DNA from: Bacteroidaceae bacterium
GTDB taxonomy: Bacteria > Bacteroidota > Bacteroidia > Bacteroidales > Bacteroidaceae
DNA: 10,720 nt
Reading direction: 5' to 3'
NCBI GenBank assembly: GCA_021443285.1
Contig: JABUUG010000010.1
Coordinates: 22,519 to 33,238, forward strand
Part shown: piece after piece, positions 1-7,545 of the stretch
How the letters are laid out: each line of letters opens with the position of its first letter
How positions within the stretch are numbered: position 1 is the first letter of the stretch
Notes under the pieces: model-generated
What the model was told of the DNA's origin: nothing
Databases searched by the model: none
What the model saw: only the letters and a program-made list of their open reading frames with translations
Made by a program: the position numbers and the translations under genes

Positions 1-32
1 AGACGGTTACACAAAGCGAAGCGACTGAAAGA

Positions 33-50
33 ATTCAAGCTCGCTTGATT
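33..50. promoter_or_regulatory. Operator-like palindrome upstream of susC
   Basis: ATTCAAGCTCGCTTGATT is an inverted repeat with 8-bp arms, one mismatched pair (34/49) and a 2-bp centre; the inner CAAGC/GCTTG arms are perfect. It overlaps the proposed -33 element, where a regulator could act. Size and symmetry suit a LacI-family dimer, and such a gene lies at 7546-8574, but I found no second copy before lacI or the transporter gene. The link to that regulator is inference. Confidence 0.3.
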
Positions 51-73
51 GCACTCGCTTAACCGTAACATTG
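44..73 (+). promoter_or_regulatory. Possible sigma-ABfr-type promoter for susC
   Basis: CTTG at 44-47 resembles the Bacteroidota -33 element (TTTG/TTG). TAACATTG at 66-73 matches the -7 consensus TAnnTTTG at all but one fixed position. The gap is 18 bp, close to the usual 19-20. Transcription would start near 80 and give a leader of about 45 nt that is A/T-rich, as is common in this phylum. This comes from reading one short region by eye, and such weak motifs also arise by chance, so it is a candidate only. Confidence 0.33.
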
Positions 74-123
74 CAGCAGAAAATCGTTATTATACAAACA
101 ATCAATTATTAAAACTAACCAAA

Positions 124-3100
124 ATGATGTTCAAACAAAAATGCAGAGTTCCTCGTAGAGCTCTTGCCCTCGTTTGTGGGCTACTCCTGTCATTGGGCGC
201 ATTTGCACAAGGTTTTGTGGCAAAGGGCGTAGTGAAGGATGCTGCCGGCGAGCCTGTCATTGGTGCCACTGTACGCGTAAAAGGCGCACAGGGTGGTGCT
301 ATCACAGACTTTGATGGCAACTTCCAGTTAAATTGTACCAAAGGCCAGGAACTGGAAATCAGTTACATTGGCATGGAAACTCAGTCGGCAGCAGCTTCCG
401 ACGGCATGATTATCACGCTGAAAGAAGATGCAGGCCAGTCTCTCAACGAAGTGGTGGTAATCGGTTACGGTGCCGTCAAGAAGAACGACCTCACCGGTTC
501 TGTCGCCACTCTCAAGCCGGACGAGAAGAACCACGGTCTCATCACCAGCGCACAGGAAATGATTCAGGGAAAGATTGCCGGTGTGAATGTGAACATGGGC
601 AGTGGTGAGCCTGGCGGCGGCGCTATGATCCGCATCCGTGGCGGTGCTTCGCTCAACGCCTCCAACGACCCGCTCATCGTTATCGACGGTATGGTTATGG
701 ACAACAATGCCACCAAGGGTATGAGCAACCCGCTCTCTCTCGTGAACCCTAACGACATCGAGTCGTTCTCCGTACTGAAGGACGCTTCCGCAACAGCCAT
801 CTACGGTTCGCGCGGTTCCAACGGTGTCATCATCATCACCACAAAGAAGGGTACCAAGGGCAGCAAGCCGAAGGTTACGTACAACGGCAACGTGTCTATC
901 GCCACCAAGACCAAGACCCTCGACGTGATGAACGCATCGCAATACACCGACTTCATCAAGAACTACTACGGCGAGGACTCTCCTGCATACTTGGGACTCG
1001 GATGGAAGCAATTCAACGATGACGGCACTCCAAACTTCGCTGCCGGCACATACGACACCAACTGGCAGGACGAGATTTACCGCACAGCCGTAAGCACAGA
1101 CCACAACATCAGCGTCTCCGGCGGCATCGGAACGTCGAAGATGTTCTCCATGCCTTACCGCGTGAGTGTGGGCTACACCGGTCAGCAGGGTATCCTGAAA
1201 GGCTCTAACTACAAGCGTTTCACCGCTGGTCTGAACCTCTCTCCGTCACTCTTTGACAGCCACCTGAACATGAACCTCAACGGTAAGTTCGTAACATCGA
1301 AGAGCATACCCGGCGCAGGCGGTGCCATCGGCGATGCCACACGCTTCGACCCGACACGCCCTGTAACAAGCACTGCTGACGAGTTCAAGAACTGGGGCGG
1401 TTACTGGCAGTTTGTCACCCCTTCTGAGTATGGCGACCCAACATATCCATACGCTAAGAACCCCGATGCTCCAGGCAACCCTGTAGAGCAGGTGATGAAC
1501 TACGGCGAAGGCTACAAAAAGACAGCCAACGTATTCATGGGCAACTTTGAGGCAGACTACAAGATTCACGGCCTTGAGGACCTCCGCCTCCACATGAACC
1601 TCGCAGGCGAGTGGACAAATGGTGAGGAAATAACAAACTTCGCTCCCAACACCTCTCACGGCTACTACTACGGCAGCTACGGCAACAACGAGGAGAAGCG
1701 CGTGAACCTGACTGCAAGCGGCTACATACAGTACTATAAGGACTTCAACGAAAACCACCACTTCGACGTAATGGCGGGCTACGAATGGAGCCACTTCAAA
1801 TATAAGGGCAACTCAGAGTCTTACGGAATGTATCCTTCGACAAGCCCAAAGAAGGACGATGCAGGCAACCCTCTGGCTGGCACAAAGTATGACCCTAAAA
1901 CCGGCAAATGGGAAAGCGAGCACTTCATCGTCAGCTGGTTCGGTCGTATGAACTACACACTGCTTGAGCGCTACCTCTTCACATTCACAATGCGTGCCGA
2001 CGGTTCAAGCCGTTTCGCAAAGGGCAAGAAGTGGGGCTACTTCCCATCAGCAGCCATTGCATGGCGCGCAAAAGACGAGCCTTTCCTGAAGAATGTTGAG
2101 GCAGTGAGCGATGCCAAGCTCCGCTTAGGCTGGGGTATCACCGGTCAGCAGGATCTCCTCGGTAAGGACTACTACTATCTGCCGAGATATGAGGTAAGCA
2201 CGACAACGCAATACACCTACCCCGTAGGCGGCGACGGCAACGGAGTGCTCTACAAGCCAAAGGAATACAACACAGAACTGACATGGGAGAAGACCACAAC
2301 CTACAACATCGGTATCGACCTCGGTTTCTTCAACCAGCGACTCACCCTCACCGTTGACGGCTATATCCGCAAGACCAAGGACCTGCTGAACAACTCTACA
2401 GTTACCACAGGTTCAAACTTCAACAACACAGTAATGAGCAATGTTGGTTCTCTCGAGAACAAGGGTGTTGAAGTGTCAGTAACAGGCCGCCCAATCCAGA
2501 AGAACGGCTGGTACTGGGAGATTACCGCCAACGCCGGCTACAACCAGAACAAGATTACGGAACTCTACGGAGGCCGCGACGTGATTGAGGCAGGCATGCA
2601 GGTAGGTACAAACGAGGCAATCACATACCACAAGATTGGCATGCCGGCAAACACATTCTACGTATATCAGCAGGTATATGACGAGAACGGACGCCCAATC
2701 ATGGGTTGCTATGTTGACCGCAACGGCGACGGACAGATTAACGATGCTGACCGCTACTACTACAAGAGCACTACCGCCCCATGGACAGCAGGTTTGAGTT
2801 CACGTCTGCAGTACAAGAACTGGGACCTCGGCTTCAACTTCCGCGCAAGCTTCGGCAACTATGTTTACAACAACCTTCTCGGCGGTAAGGCAAATGTTGC
2901 CACTTCATACAACAGTAAGGGCTTCTACGACAACACCACTCTTGAGCTCGTCAAGATGGGATGGACATCGTACAACTATTCACGCTCCGACTATTTTGTG
3001 CAGAACGCAAGTTTCGTGAAGTGCGACAACATAACACTCGGCTACAACTTCGACAAGCTATTCACCGACAAGATTACGGGCCGCATCTACGCCTCTGTAT

Positions 3101-3219
3101 CAAACGTGTTCACAATCACGAAGTATAAGGGTCTCGATCCAGAGCAGAACGACGGAAAGGAGAGTGCTCTCTATCCGCGTCCACGCACATTCCTCCTCGG
3201 TCTGACACTCAACTTCTAA
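124..3219 (+). CDS. susC: SusC/RagA-family TonB-dependent outer-membrane transporter
   Basis: This is the outer-membrane beta-barrel that takes up maltooligosaccharides using TonB/ExbBD energy and forms a complex with SusD. The 1031-residue protein is close to B. thetaiotaomicron SusC (about 1000). A signal peptide spans residues 1-28, with probable cleavage after AFA before Gln29. A carboxypeptidase-regulatory-like domain follows (about 31-101, with GEPVIGATV and TDFDGNF), then a TonB-box-like segment (NEVVVIGYG, 108-116), the plug (about 118-245, with IRGGASL and LKDASATAIYGSRGSNGV) and the barrel, which ends in a terminal Phe (FLLGLTLNF). An EF-hand-like loop, DRNGDGQINDAD, lies at 865-876. 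I chose the ATG at 124 because it opens directly onto the signal peptide; the in-frame TTG at 49 would add 25 residues ahead of it. A second ATG at 127 is equally possible. Family assignment is very secure; starch specificity is inferred from the neighbouring genes. Confidence 0.96.
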   Translation: MMFKQKCRVPRRALALVCGLLLSLGAFAQGFVAKGVVKDAAGEPVIGATVRVKGAQGGAITDFDGNFQLNCTKGQELEISYIGMETQSAAASDGMIITLKEDAGQSLNEVVVIGYGAVKKNDLTGSVATLKPDEKNHGLITSAQEMIQGKIAGVNVNMGSGEPGGGAMIRIRGGASLNASNDPLIVIDGMVMDNNATKGMSNPLSLVNPNDIESFSVLKDASATAIYGSRGSNGVIIITTKKGTKGSKPKVTYNGNVSIATKTKTLDVMNASQYTDFIKNYYGEDSPAYLGLGWKQFNDDGTPNFAAGTYDTNWQDEIYRTAVSTDHNISVSGGIGTSKMFSMPYRVSVGYTGQQGILKGSNYKRFTAGLNLSPSLFDSHLNMNLNGKFVTSKSIPGAGGAIGDATRFDPTRPVTSTADEFKNWGGYWQFVTPSEYGDPTYPYAKNPDAPGNPVEQVMNYGEGYKKTANVFMGNFEADYKIHGLEDLRLHMNLAGEWTNGEEITNFAPNTSHGYYYGSYGNNEEKRVNLTASGYIQYYKDFNENHHFDVMAGYEWSHFKYKGNSESYGMYPSTSPKKDDAGNPLAGTKYDPKTGKWESEHFIVSWFGRMNYTLLERYLFTFTMRADGSSRFAKGKKWGYFPSAAIAWRAKDEPFLKNVEAVSDAKLRLGWGITGQQDLLGKDYYYLPRYEVSTTTQYTYPVGGDGNGVLYKPKEYNTELTWEKTTTYNIGIDLGFFNQRLTLTVDGYIRKTKDLLNNSTVTTGSNFNNTVMSNVGSLENKGVEVSVTGRPIQKNGWYWEITANAGYNQNKITELYGGRDVIEAGMQVGTNEAITYHKIGMPANTFYVYQQVYDENGRPIMGCYVDRNGDGQINDADRYYYKSTTAPWTAGLSSRLQYKNWDLGFNFRASFGNYVYNNLLGGKANVATSYNSKGFYDNTTLELVKMGWTSYNYSRSDYFVQNASFVKCDNITLGYNFDKLFTDKITGRIYASVSNVFTITKYKGLDPEQNDGKESALYPRPRTFLLGLTLNF

Positions 3220-3224
3220 GGCCC

Positions 3225-3251
3225 AAGGAGTAAAAGGAGTTAAGGGAGTTA
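3225..3251 (+). repeat. Three tandem 9-bp purine-rich repeats after susC
   Basis: Starting 6 bp after the susC stop are three head-to-tail copies of a 9-bp unit: AAGGAGTAA (3225-3233), AAGGAGTTA (3234-3242) and AGGGAGTTA (3243-3251). They are followed by a weak AAGAC-ATTA-GTCTT inverted repeat at 3252-3265. Each unit has a Shine-Dalgarno-like GGAG core, but no start codon is suitably placed and Bacteroidota rely little on this motif. Function is unknown; it may be a simple-repeat expansion or part of a dispersed intergenic repeat. Confidence 0.75.
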
Positions 3252-3302
3252 AAGACATTAGTCTTGAATCGCAGACACATCCTAACCTCTTTACATTCTA
3301 TA

Positions 3303-3333
3303 CCCTCATCCCCCATGAGGGGGGAAACGAGGG
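3303..3333 (+). repeat. C-tract/G-tract hairpin in the susC-susD spacer
   Basis: An inner stem pairs TCCCCC (3309-3314) with GGGGGA (3320-3325) around a short loop containing ATGA. An outer stem pairs CCCTC (3303-3307) with GAGGG (3329-3333). GAGGGGG also occurs as a direct repeat at 3317-3323 and 3329-3335. No T-run follows, so it does not look like a simple intrinsic terminator. It could be an mRNA processing or stability element that sets the susC:susD ratio, or a REP-like dispersed palindrome. An A-rich leader (3336-3371) separates it from the susD start codon. Confidence 0.6.
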
Positions 3334-3371
3334 GGCTTAAATCAGTAAATCGTAAAATAGAAAATAAAACT

Positions 3372-5006
3372 ATGCAATTCAACAAATTATATACATATCT
3401 CGCTGCAGGACTCATAGCCATGTCTTCTGTAACGACCTCCTGTATGAAGGACCTTGAGAGAGACCCTATCGATCCGAACATTGACACAAAACTGGATCCC
3501 GCAGGTCTGTATCGCAAGTGTTATGCCGGACTTATCATGGAGGGTAATGATGGAAGCGCAGACTTCACTATCGACGACGCAGGTAAATCCACTCTTCTGC
3601 GTAACCTGTTCAACTTCAACGAACTTTCCACAGACGAAGCCATCTGCTGGTGGAGTGACGGTGGTATCGTTGAATTAGGCTACAACCAGTATTCTCCGGG
3701 CGACGCCACACTGCGTTTCCTCTACTACCGCCTGTGGTCTAACATCACATACTGCAACGAATACCTCAACAACGAAATCTGCATCAACTACGACGCCACC
3801 AAGCTCGCCGAGATTCGTTTCGTAAGGGCATACAACTACTATCTGCTTGCAGACTTCTTCGGAAACATTCCTTTCCTCGACCACATCTCTACAACTCCGG
3901 GCGAACAGAAGGACCGCAAGTTCATGTTCCAATGGATAGAGAACGAGTTGCTCACAGCCGAAAAGGACATGCTTGAAGCACAGCCAAAGACTGACTCCGA
4001 TGCGAACTACGGTCGTGCAGACAAGGCAGCAGCATGGCTTATGCTCAGCCGCCTCTACCTGAATGCCGGCGTATGGATCAATGAAGACGGTGCCAACAAC
4101 CCATACTGGGAGCAGGCTGCCACATACGCTCAGAAAGTTATTGAAAAATATCCTCTCTTCAAAGGTTCCAACAACGGATACACCGCATACGACATGCTCT
4201 TCATGGCAGATAACGGCAATAGCGGCGCAAGCCAGGAGGCTGTGCTCCCACTGCTTCAGGACGGTAAGGTAACAAAGGGCTGGGGAGGTTCCAAGTTCTT
4301 CGTTGCAGCAATGTGGAACTCTACAATGTTCAATGTACAGGGCAAGAGTGCCGGCACAACATCCAACAACTGGTCGGGTATACGCTGTCGTCCGGACCTT
4401 ATCAAGAAGTTCTTCGGCGACCCGACCATCGTAGTCGGCAAGAGCTCAGAGGAAATCCGTGCCGTGAGCACTGACGACCGTGCAATCTTCTGGGGCATGG
4501 GCGACGACAAGGGCGAGCGCACACTCGAACTCGGCGACAACTCAAGCTTCTATCAGGGCATCACAACCACCAAGTGGAGCAACCAGAGATCAGACGGCAA
4601 GGACACCCACGACTCTGACGACCTCGACACAGACTTCTTCCTTCTGCGCTCGGCAGAGGCATACCTCAACTATGCAGAGGCTAAGCTCCGCCTGAACCAG
4701 ATGTCAGAGGCTGTTGCAAAACTCGACGAGATACGCAGCCGTGCACATGCCCGCAGCTTAGGATCAAGCATTACTCTCAACGACATTCTTGACGAGCGTT
4801 CACGCGAGTTCTACTTTGAAGGCCTCCGTCGCCCTGACCTCATCCGCTTCGGACAGTATGGCGGTGCACAGGCAACATACAAGTGGACATACAAAGGCGG
4901 CGCATACAATGGCGTAAACTTCAAGAAGGAATTCGACATCTTCCCTATCCCACAGTCTGAGATTGACGCTGCCAACGGCGCACTCAAACAGAATCCTGGA
5001 TATTAA
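3372..5006 (+). CDS. susD: SusD/RagB-family starch-binding outer-membrane lipoprotein
   Basis: This is the surface lipoprotein that caps the SusC barrel and binds starch or maltooligosaccharide helices. The 544-residue product is near the length of B. thetaiotaomicron SusD (551). It has a lipoprotein signal with a TTSC lipobox and acylated Cys24; MKDLERDP after the cysteine is charged, in line with surface export. SusD/RagB hallmarks include helical segments such as AEIRFVRAYNYYLLADFFG (146-164), LLRSAEAYLNYAEAKLRLN (424-442), DERSREFYFEGLRRPDLIRF (474-493) and a FPIPQSEID...NPGY terminus (524-544). Trp93-Trp94 and Trp315 lie near positions where SusD has glycan-binding aromatics, but I have not aligned them. 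I chose the ATG at 3372 because it opens onto the signal peptide; an in-frame TTG at 3264 would add 36 unlikely residues encoded by the repeat-bearing spacer. The gap to the next gene is only 26 bp, so co-transcription is likely. Confidence 0.96.
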   Translation: MQFNKLYTYLAAGLIAMSSVTTSCMKDLERDPIDPNIDTKLDPAGLYRKCYAGLIMEGNDGSADFTIDDAGKSTLLRNLFNFNELSTDEAICWWSDGGIVELGYNQYSPGDATLRFLYYRLWSNITYCNEYLNNEICINYDATKLAEIRFVRAYNYYLLADFFGNIPFLDHISTTPGEQKDRKFMFQWIENELLTAEKDMLEAQPKTDSDANYGRADKAAAWLMLSRLYLNAGVWINEDGANNPYWEQAATYAQKVIEKYPLFKGSNNGYTAYDMLFMADNGNSGASQEAVLPLLQDGKVTKGWGGSKFFVAAMWNSTMFNVQGKSAGTTSNNWSGIRCRPDLIKKFFGDPTIVVGKSSEEIRAVSTDDRAIFWGMGDDKGERTLELGDNSSFYQGITTTKWSNQRSDGKDTHDSDDLDTDFFLLRSAEAYLNYAEAKLRLNQMSEAVAKLDEIRSRAHARSLGSSITLNDILDERSREFYFEGLRRPDLIRFGQYGGAQATYKWTYKGGAYNGVNFKKEFDIFPIPQSEIDAANGALKQNPGY

Positions 5007-5032
5007 TAACAACCGTAACAACAAATAAGAAT

Positions 5033-6277
5033 ATGAGTATTATATCAAAAAACATATTGAGAACAATGCTTGTATGCGCAGGCTTTGCCACACTCGCCGC
5101 ATGTACTGACGACAGAGACAGCAACCCTACACTGATACAGCCGACAGAGTTCAAGCTCAACGACCCCGCTTGCGGGAAGACCTTGGTGGTACTGAGCGAG
5201 TCGCAGGCAATACAGTTCTCATGGAGCCAGCCGAAATTCACAGCTAACAACGCTCCGATAAACGCCACATACGAGATTCACGTGTCGCCAACAGGCACCT
5301 TCAACCACACTGTTGATGAAGCGAAAGAGGACGAGTCAATTGTGGCAGACTATGCAGTGCTCGACGAGACATACCTCACCTGTACAGCCGACATACCGGC
5401 ATCAAGCATCGACAAGGCTCTCGTGCAGATATGCAAATGGCAGAAGGACGCTGATGTTCCCGCAATCCAGAACATATATATCCGTGTGAACGCATTCGTA
5501 AAAGAAGGCACAAAGAAGCTCAACGAGATTATCTCCAACACAGTGGTGGCGACAGTATCGCCTTACTACATCGAGCTGAAGCCAGCAGAGCCAATCATGT
5601 GGTTCCTCGTTGGTAATGACTTTGGTGATGGCAGCTGGGGCGACAAGAACGCTATCGGCACAGGCTCATTCCCAATGTTCAAGGTTTACGGTGAAACATA
5701 CGATGAGAAGACTGGTGCCGGCGTTGTAACCTATCTCAACTATTTCAGCCCTGAAGGTTGGAAGATTCAGCCTTCTAACTTCGACTGGTACTACGGATTC
5801 ATGGGAACAGGCAGCGCTAACAGTGCAGTGTATCGAAACGGCGACACTCACGACTCTGGCAATATCTGGTGCTCACCAGCAGGAATCTACAAGGTAAGCG
5901 TTACCACTCCAAGCTACGACTGCAAGATAGAGGCTTACACAGAGGGCGAACCTACAGTTTACCCAAGCATCTCCATTGCAGGAAGCTTCAACAGCTGGAG
6001 CGACACCGAAATGACTCCTGTTTCAAAAGCAGCGAACAACCACGTATGGTGCTACGTTGCAGACTTCACGGCACTACCCGAACCAGGAACACAACAGTTC
6101 AAGTTCAAGACCACCGGCAGCTGGGACACCAACTGGGGCTTCGGCAAGGAAGACGGCGAAGTGAACTTGGTAGGAGTTGGCACACCTGGAGGAAAGAATC
6201 TCGGACTTGAGCCAGGCAAGTGGTGCATCATGTTCAACGACATCACCGGTGAGTTCAGCATTATTGAATTACAGTAA
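5033..6277 (+). CDS. susE: SusE-like starch-binding outer-membrane lipoprotein
   Basis: This is probably a non-catalytic surface lipoprotein that holds starch near the SusCD complex. The 414-residue protein has a signal peptide with lipobox LAAC and acylated Cys24, followed by acidic TDDRDSNP. Residues about 35-180 fit the SusE N-terminal Ig-like domain (PTEFKLNDP, IQFSWSQP, YEIHVSPTGTF). Two starch-binding-type domains follow: about 187-302, starting MWFLVGNDFGDGSWGD, and about 311-414, with SISIAGSFNSW and GSWDTNWGFGKEDG. B. thetaiotaomicron SusE has the same plan, 387 residues with two carbohydrate-binding domains. The start ATG is preceded by an A-rich, SD-less leader, and the next gene starts 22 bp downstream. 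Family is secure from architecture and gene order. SusE rather than SusF is by position and the N-terminal domain, and the ligand is inferred. Confidence 0.87.
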   Translation: MSIISKNILRTMLVCAGFATLAACTDDRDSNPTLIQPTEFKLNDPACGKTLVVLSESQAIQFSWSQPKFTANNAPINATYEIHVSPTGTFNHTVDEAKEDESIVADYAVLDETYLTCTADIPASSIDKALVQICKWQKDADVPAIQNIYIRVNAFVKEGTKKLNEIISNTVVATVSPYYIELKPAEPIMWFLVGNDFGDGSWGDKNAIGTGSFPMFKVYGETYDEKTGAGVVTYLNYFSPEGWKIQPSNFDWYYGFMGTGSANSAVYRNGDTHDSGNIWCSPAGIYKVSVTTPSYDCKIEAYTEGEPTVYPSISIAGSFNSWSDTEMTPVSKAANNHVWCYVADFTALPEPGTQQFKFKTTGSWDTNWGFGKEDGEVNLVGVGTPGGKNLGLEPGKWCIMFNDITGEFSIIELQ

Positions 6278-6299
6278 CCACCCTTAACACTAAACATCT

Positions 6300-7406
6300 A
6301 TGAAAACCATATCAAATCTAATATTGACAATCGCCCTTATTGCAGGATTCACCTCCTGCAAGGGCGACTACCAAGACTGGAGCGCTCCGCAGACTAACCC
6401 GCAGGAAGACCAGTACAACATCCCGGAAATGACAGCATCCCCAATAGGTAGTGTCATAGAGTTTGCTTCAGCTGCTGACACAATAACAGTCGGCAGATAC
6501 AATGTAGTAGCAATGCCAGAAGGGTTCTCAACTAAAAACATTGACCTCGTATTCTCCGACCCGGCATCGGACGGTATGAAGGAAATCACACTTCCTGCAA
6601 TCCTTGATAACGGCCAGTTAAAAATAACAAAGGTTGATTTAGAAAAAACGGTAAAGGATTTGTTCGGTGTAAAAGCAGAGGTGCGCACCATGGAGTGCGA
6701 TGTAATTGCATACGTGTCCAACGGAAGAGAAACCACCATCGCGAATTGCAACACATTTGAGGTGCAGGCACTACTTGAGCCCGGCGATTTCTACGCAGTA
6801 GGCGCAATCAACGGATGGAAAGACTCGGCGGAAGGAAAGATATGCTACTTCATCCCTCTCGACAAAGAGTTTATATGCTATACCACAAAATGGACAGGCG
6901 ACCATAACCTGAAAATATGGACTAACGAACAATACGGCGATTGGAGTGCCGCTTACGGTAGCGAGAAAGATGGTGACGACTCACCAAGCGGAGTACTAAC
7001 GAACAACAATGCTGGTGCAATTGTTTGTCCTGCCGGCGATGAATACTACACGTTGAAGGTTAACCGCAAGAAGCTGACATACGAGTGGATTAAGCTCGAA
7101 AACCAAAGCCCTGCAACATACGAGAAGATTGGTCTCATCGGTGTCGGCGGCGACTGGAACAACGACATCTTCATGGAGAAGGTTAGCGAGGGCAACTACC
7201 GCGTTGAGGTGACACTCCCGGAAGGAGAGTTCAAGTTCCGCGCAGATGCAGGATGGGACACAAACTGGGGCAGCGGCGTAGCGGTTGACGAATGCTACTA
7301 TGGCATAGCTAAGCAAAACGGTCCCAACATCTGGGCGCCTGCCGGCGACTACACCATCTACCTTAACACCGTCACAGGTGCATACGCTGTAATAAGCAAG
7401 CAGTAA
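6300..7406 (+). CDS. susF: SusF/SusE-family starch-binding outer-membrane lipoprotein
   Basis: This is the second non-catalytic glycan-binding lipoprotein of the locus. The 368-residue protein has lipobox FTSC with acylated Cys20, followed by KGDYQDWSAPQTNPQED, a start typical of SusF/SusE-family proteins. Residues about 40-160 form a beta-rich N-terminal region. Two starch-binding-type domains follow: about 162-266 (FYAVGAINGWKD, LKIWTNEQYGDWSAAYG) and about 273-368 (IGLIGVGGDWNND, FKFRADAGWDTNWGSG). The last domain closely resembles the last domain of the preceding protein (FKFKTTGSWDTNWG), which suggests duplication. B. thetaiotaomicron SusF has 485 residues and three binding domains, so this one is shorter by about one domain; it is a family member in the susF position rather than a proven SusF orthologue. 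It ends the surface module and is followed by two hairpins. Confidence 0.84.
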   Translation: MKTISNLILTIALIAGFTSCKGDYQDWSAPQTNPQEDQYNIPEMTASPIGSVIEFASAADTITVGRYNVVAMPEGFSTKNIDLVFSDPASDGMKEITLPAILDNGQLKITKVDLEKTVKDLFGVKAEVRTMECDVIAYVSNGRETTIANCNTFEVQALLEPGDFYAVGAINGWKDSAEGKICYFIPLDKEFICYTTKWTGDHNLKIWTNEQYGDWSAAYGSEKDGDDSPSGVLTNNNAGAIVCPAGDEYYTLKVNRKKLTYEWIKLENQSPATYEKIGLIGVGGDWNNDIFMEKVSEGNYRVEVTLPEGEFKFRADAGWDTNWGSGVAVDECYYGIAKQNGPNIWAPAGDYTIYLNTVTGAYAVISKQ

Positions 7407-7425
7407 TTCTTCTGTCGAATATTAT

Positions 7426-7457
7426 GCCGCAGCATAGCGACTGTGCTATGCTGCGGC
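7426..7457 (+). terminator. Perfect 13-bp hairpin after susF, without a T-run
   Basis: GCCGCAGCATAGC (7426-7438) pairs perfectly with GCTATGCTGCGGC (7445-7457) around the 6-nt loop GACTGT. It begins 20 bp after the susF stop. The stem is GC-rich and very stable, but only GTTAAGCC follows it, so it lacks the U-tract of a canonical intrinsic terminator. It may act as a 3' mRNA stabiliser or as a Bacteroidota-type terminator without a strong U-tract. The hairpin is certain as sequence; its role is inferred. Confidence 0.65.
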
Positions 7458-7476
7458 GTTAAGCCTCTCACACAAT

Positions 7477-7500
7477 AAACGGAGATTATTTCCGTTTTCT
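7477..7500 (+). terminator. Second hairpin with T-rich tail between susF and lacI
   Basis: AAACGGA (7477-7483) pairs perfectly with TCCGTTT (7491-7497) around the loop GATTATT. The T-rich TTTTCTCTTT at 7495-7504 overlaps and follows the right arm, which makes it the more terminator-like of the two hairpins. As DNA it is also a 21-bp palindrome 48 bp before the lacI start codon, so an autoregulatory operator is an alternative. LacI-family operators usually have a central CG, which this lacks. Confidence 0.5.
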
Positions 7501-7545
7501 CTTTGCAACCCCATCTAATGCCACAGACAACACTAACCCAGGAAT

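Noticed and set aside
49..123. N-terminal extension of SusC from an in-frame TTG
   Set aside because: It would place 25 polar residues before a clear signal peptide. The ATG at 124 opens directly onto that peptide, and the region looks like promoter and leader.
328..1104. 258-codon open frame on the minus strand inside susC
   Set aside because: It is antisense to a clear gene. The product is rich in Val, His, Arg and Cys with no recognisable domain, as expected from the complement of a codon-biased gene.
1246..1794. 182-codon open frame on the minus strand inside susC
   Set aside because: It is a Val- and Ala-rich mirror of codon bias with no start context and no recognisable domain.
3264..3291. 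Separate promoter for susD in the spacer
   Set aside because: TTG at 3264 is followed at a plausible distance only by poor matches to TAnnTTTG, so I could not support it.
3317..3335. Possible G-quadruplex in the susC-susD spacer
   Set aside because: Only two G-runs (six and five) are present. Four runs are needed, and pairing with the adjacent C-run is more likely.
3264..3371. N-terminal extension of SusD from an in-frame TTG
   Set aside because: It would translate the repeat and hairpin spacer and put 36 residues ahead of a standard lipoprotein signal peptide that begins at 3372.
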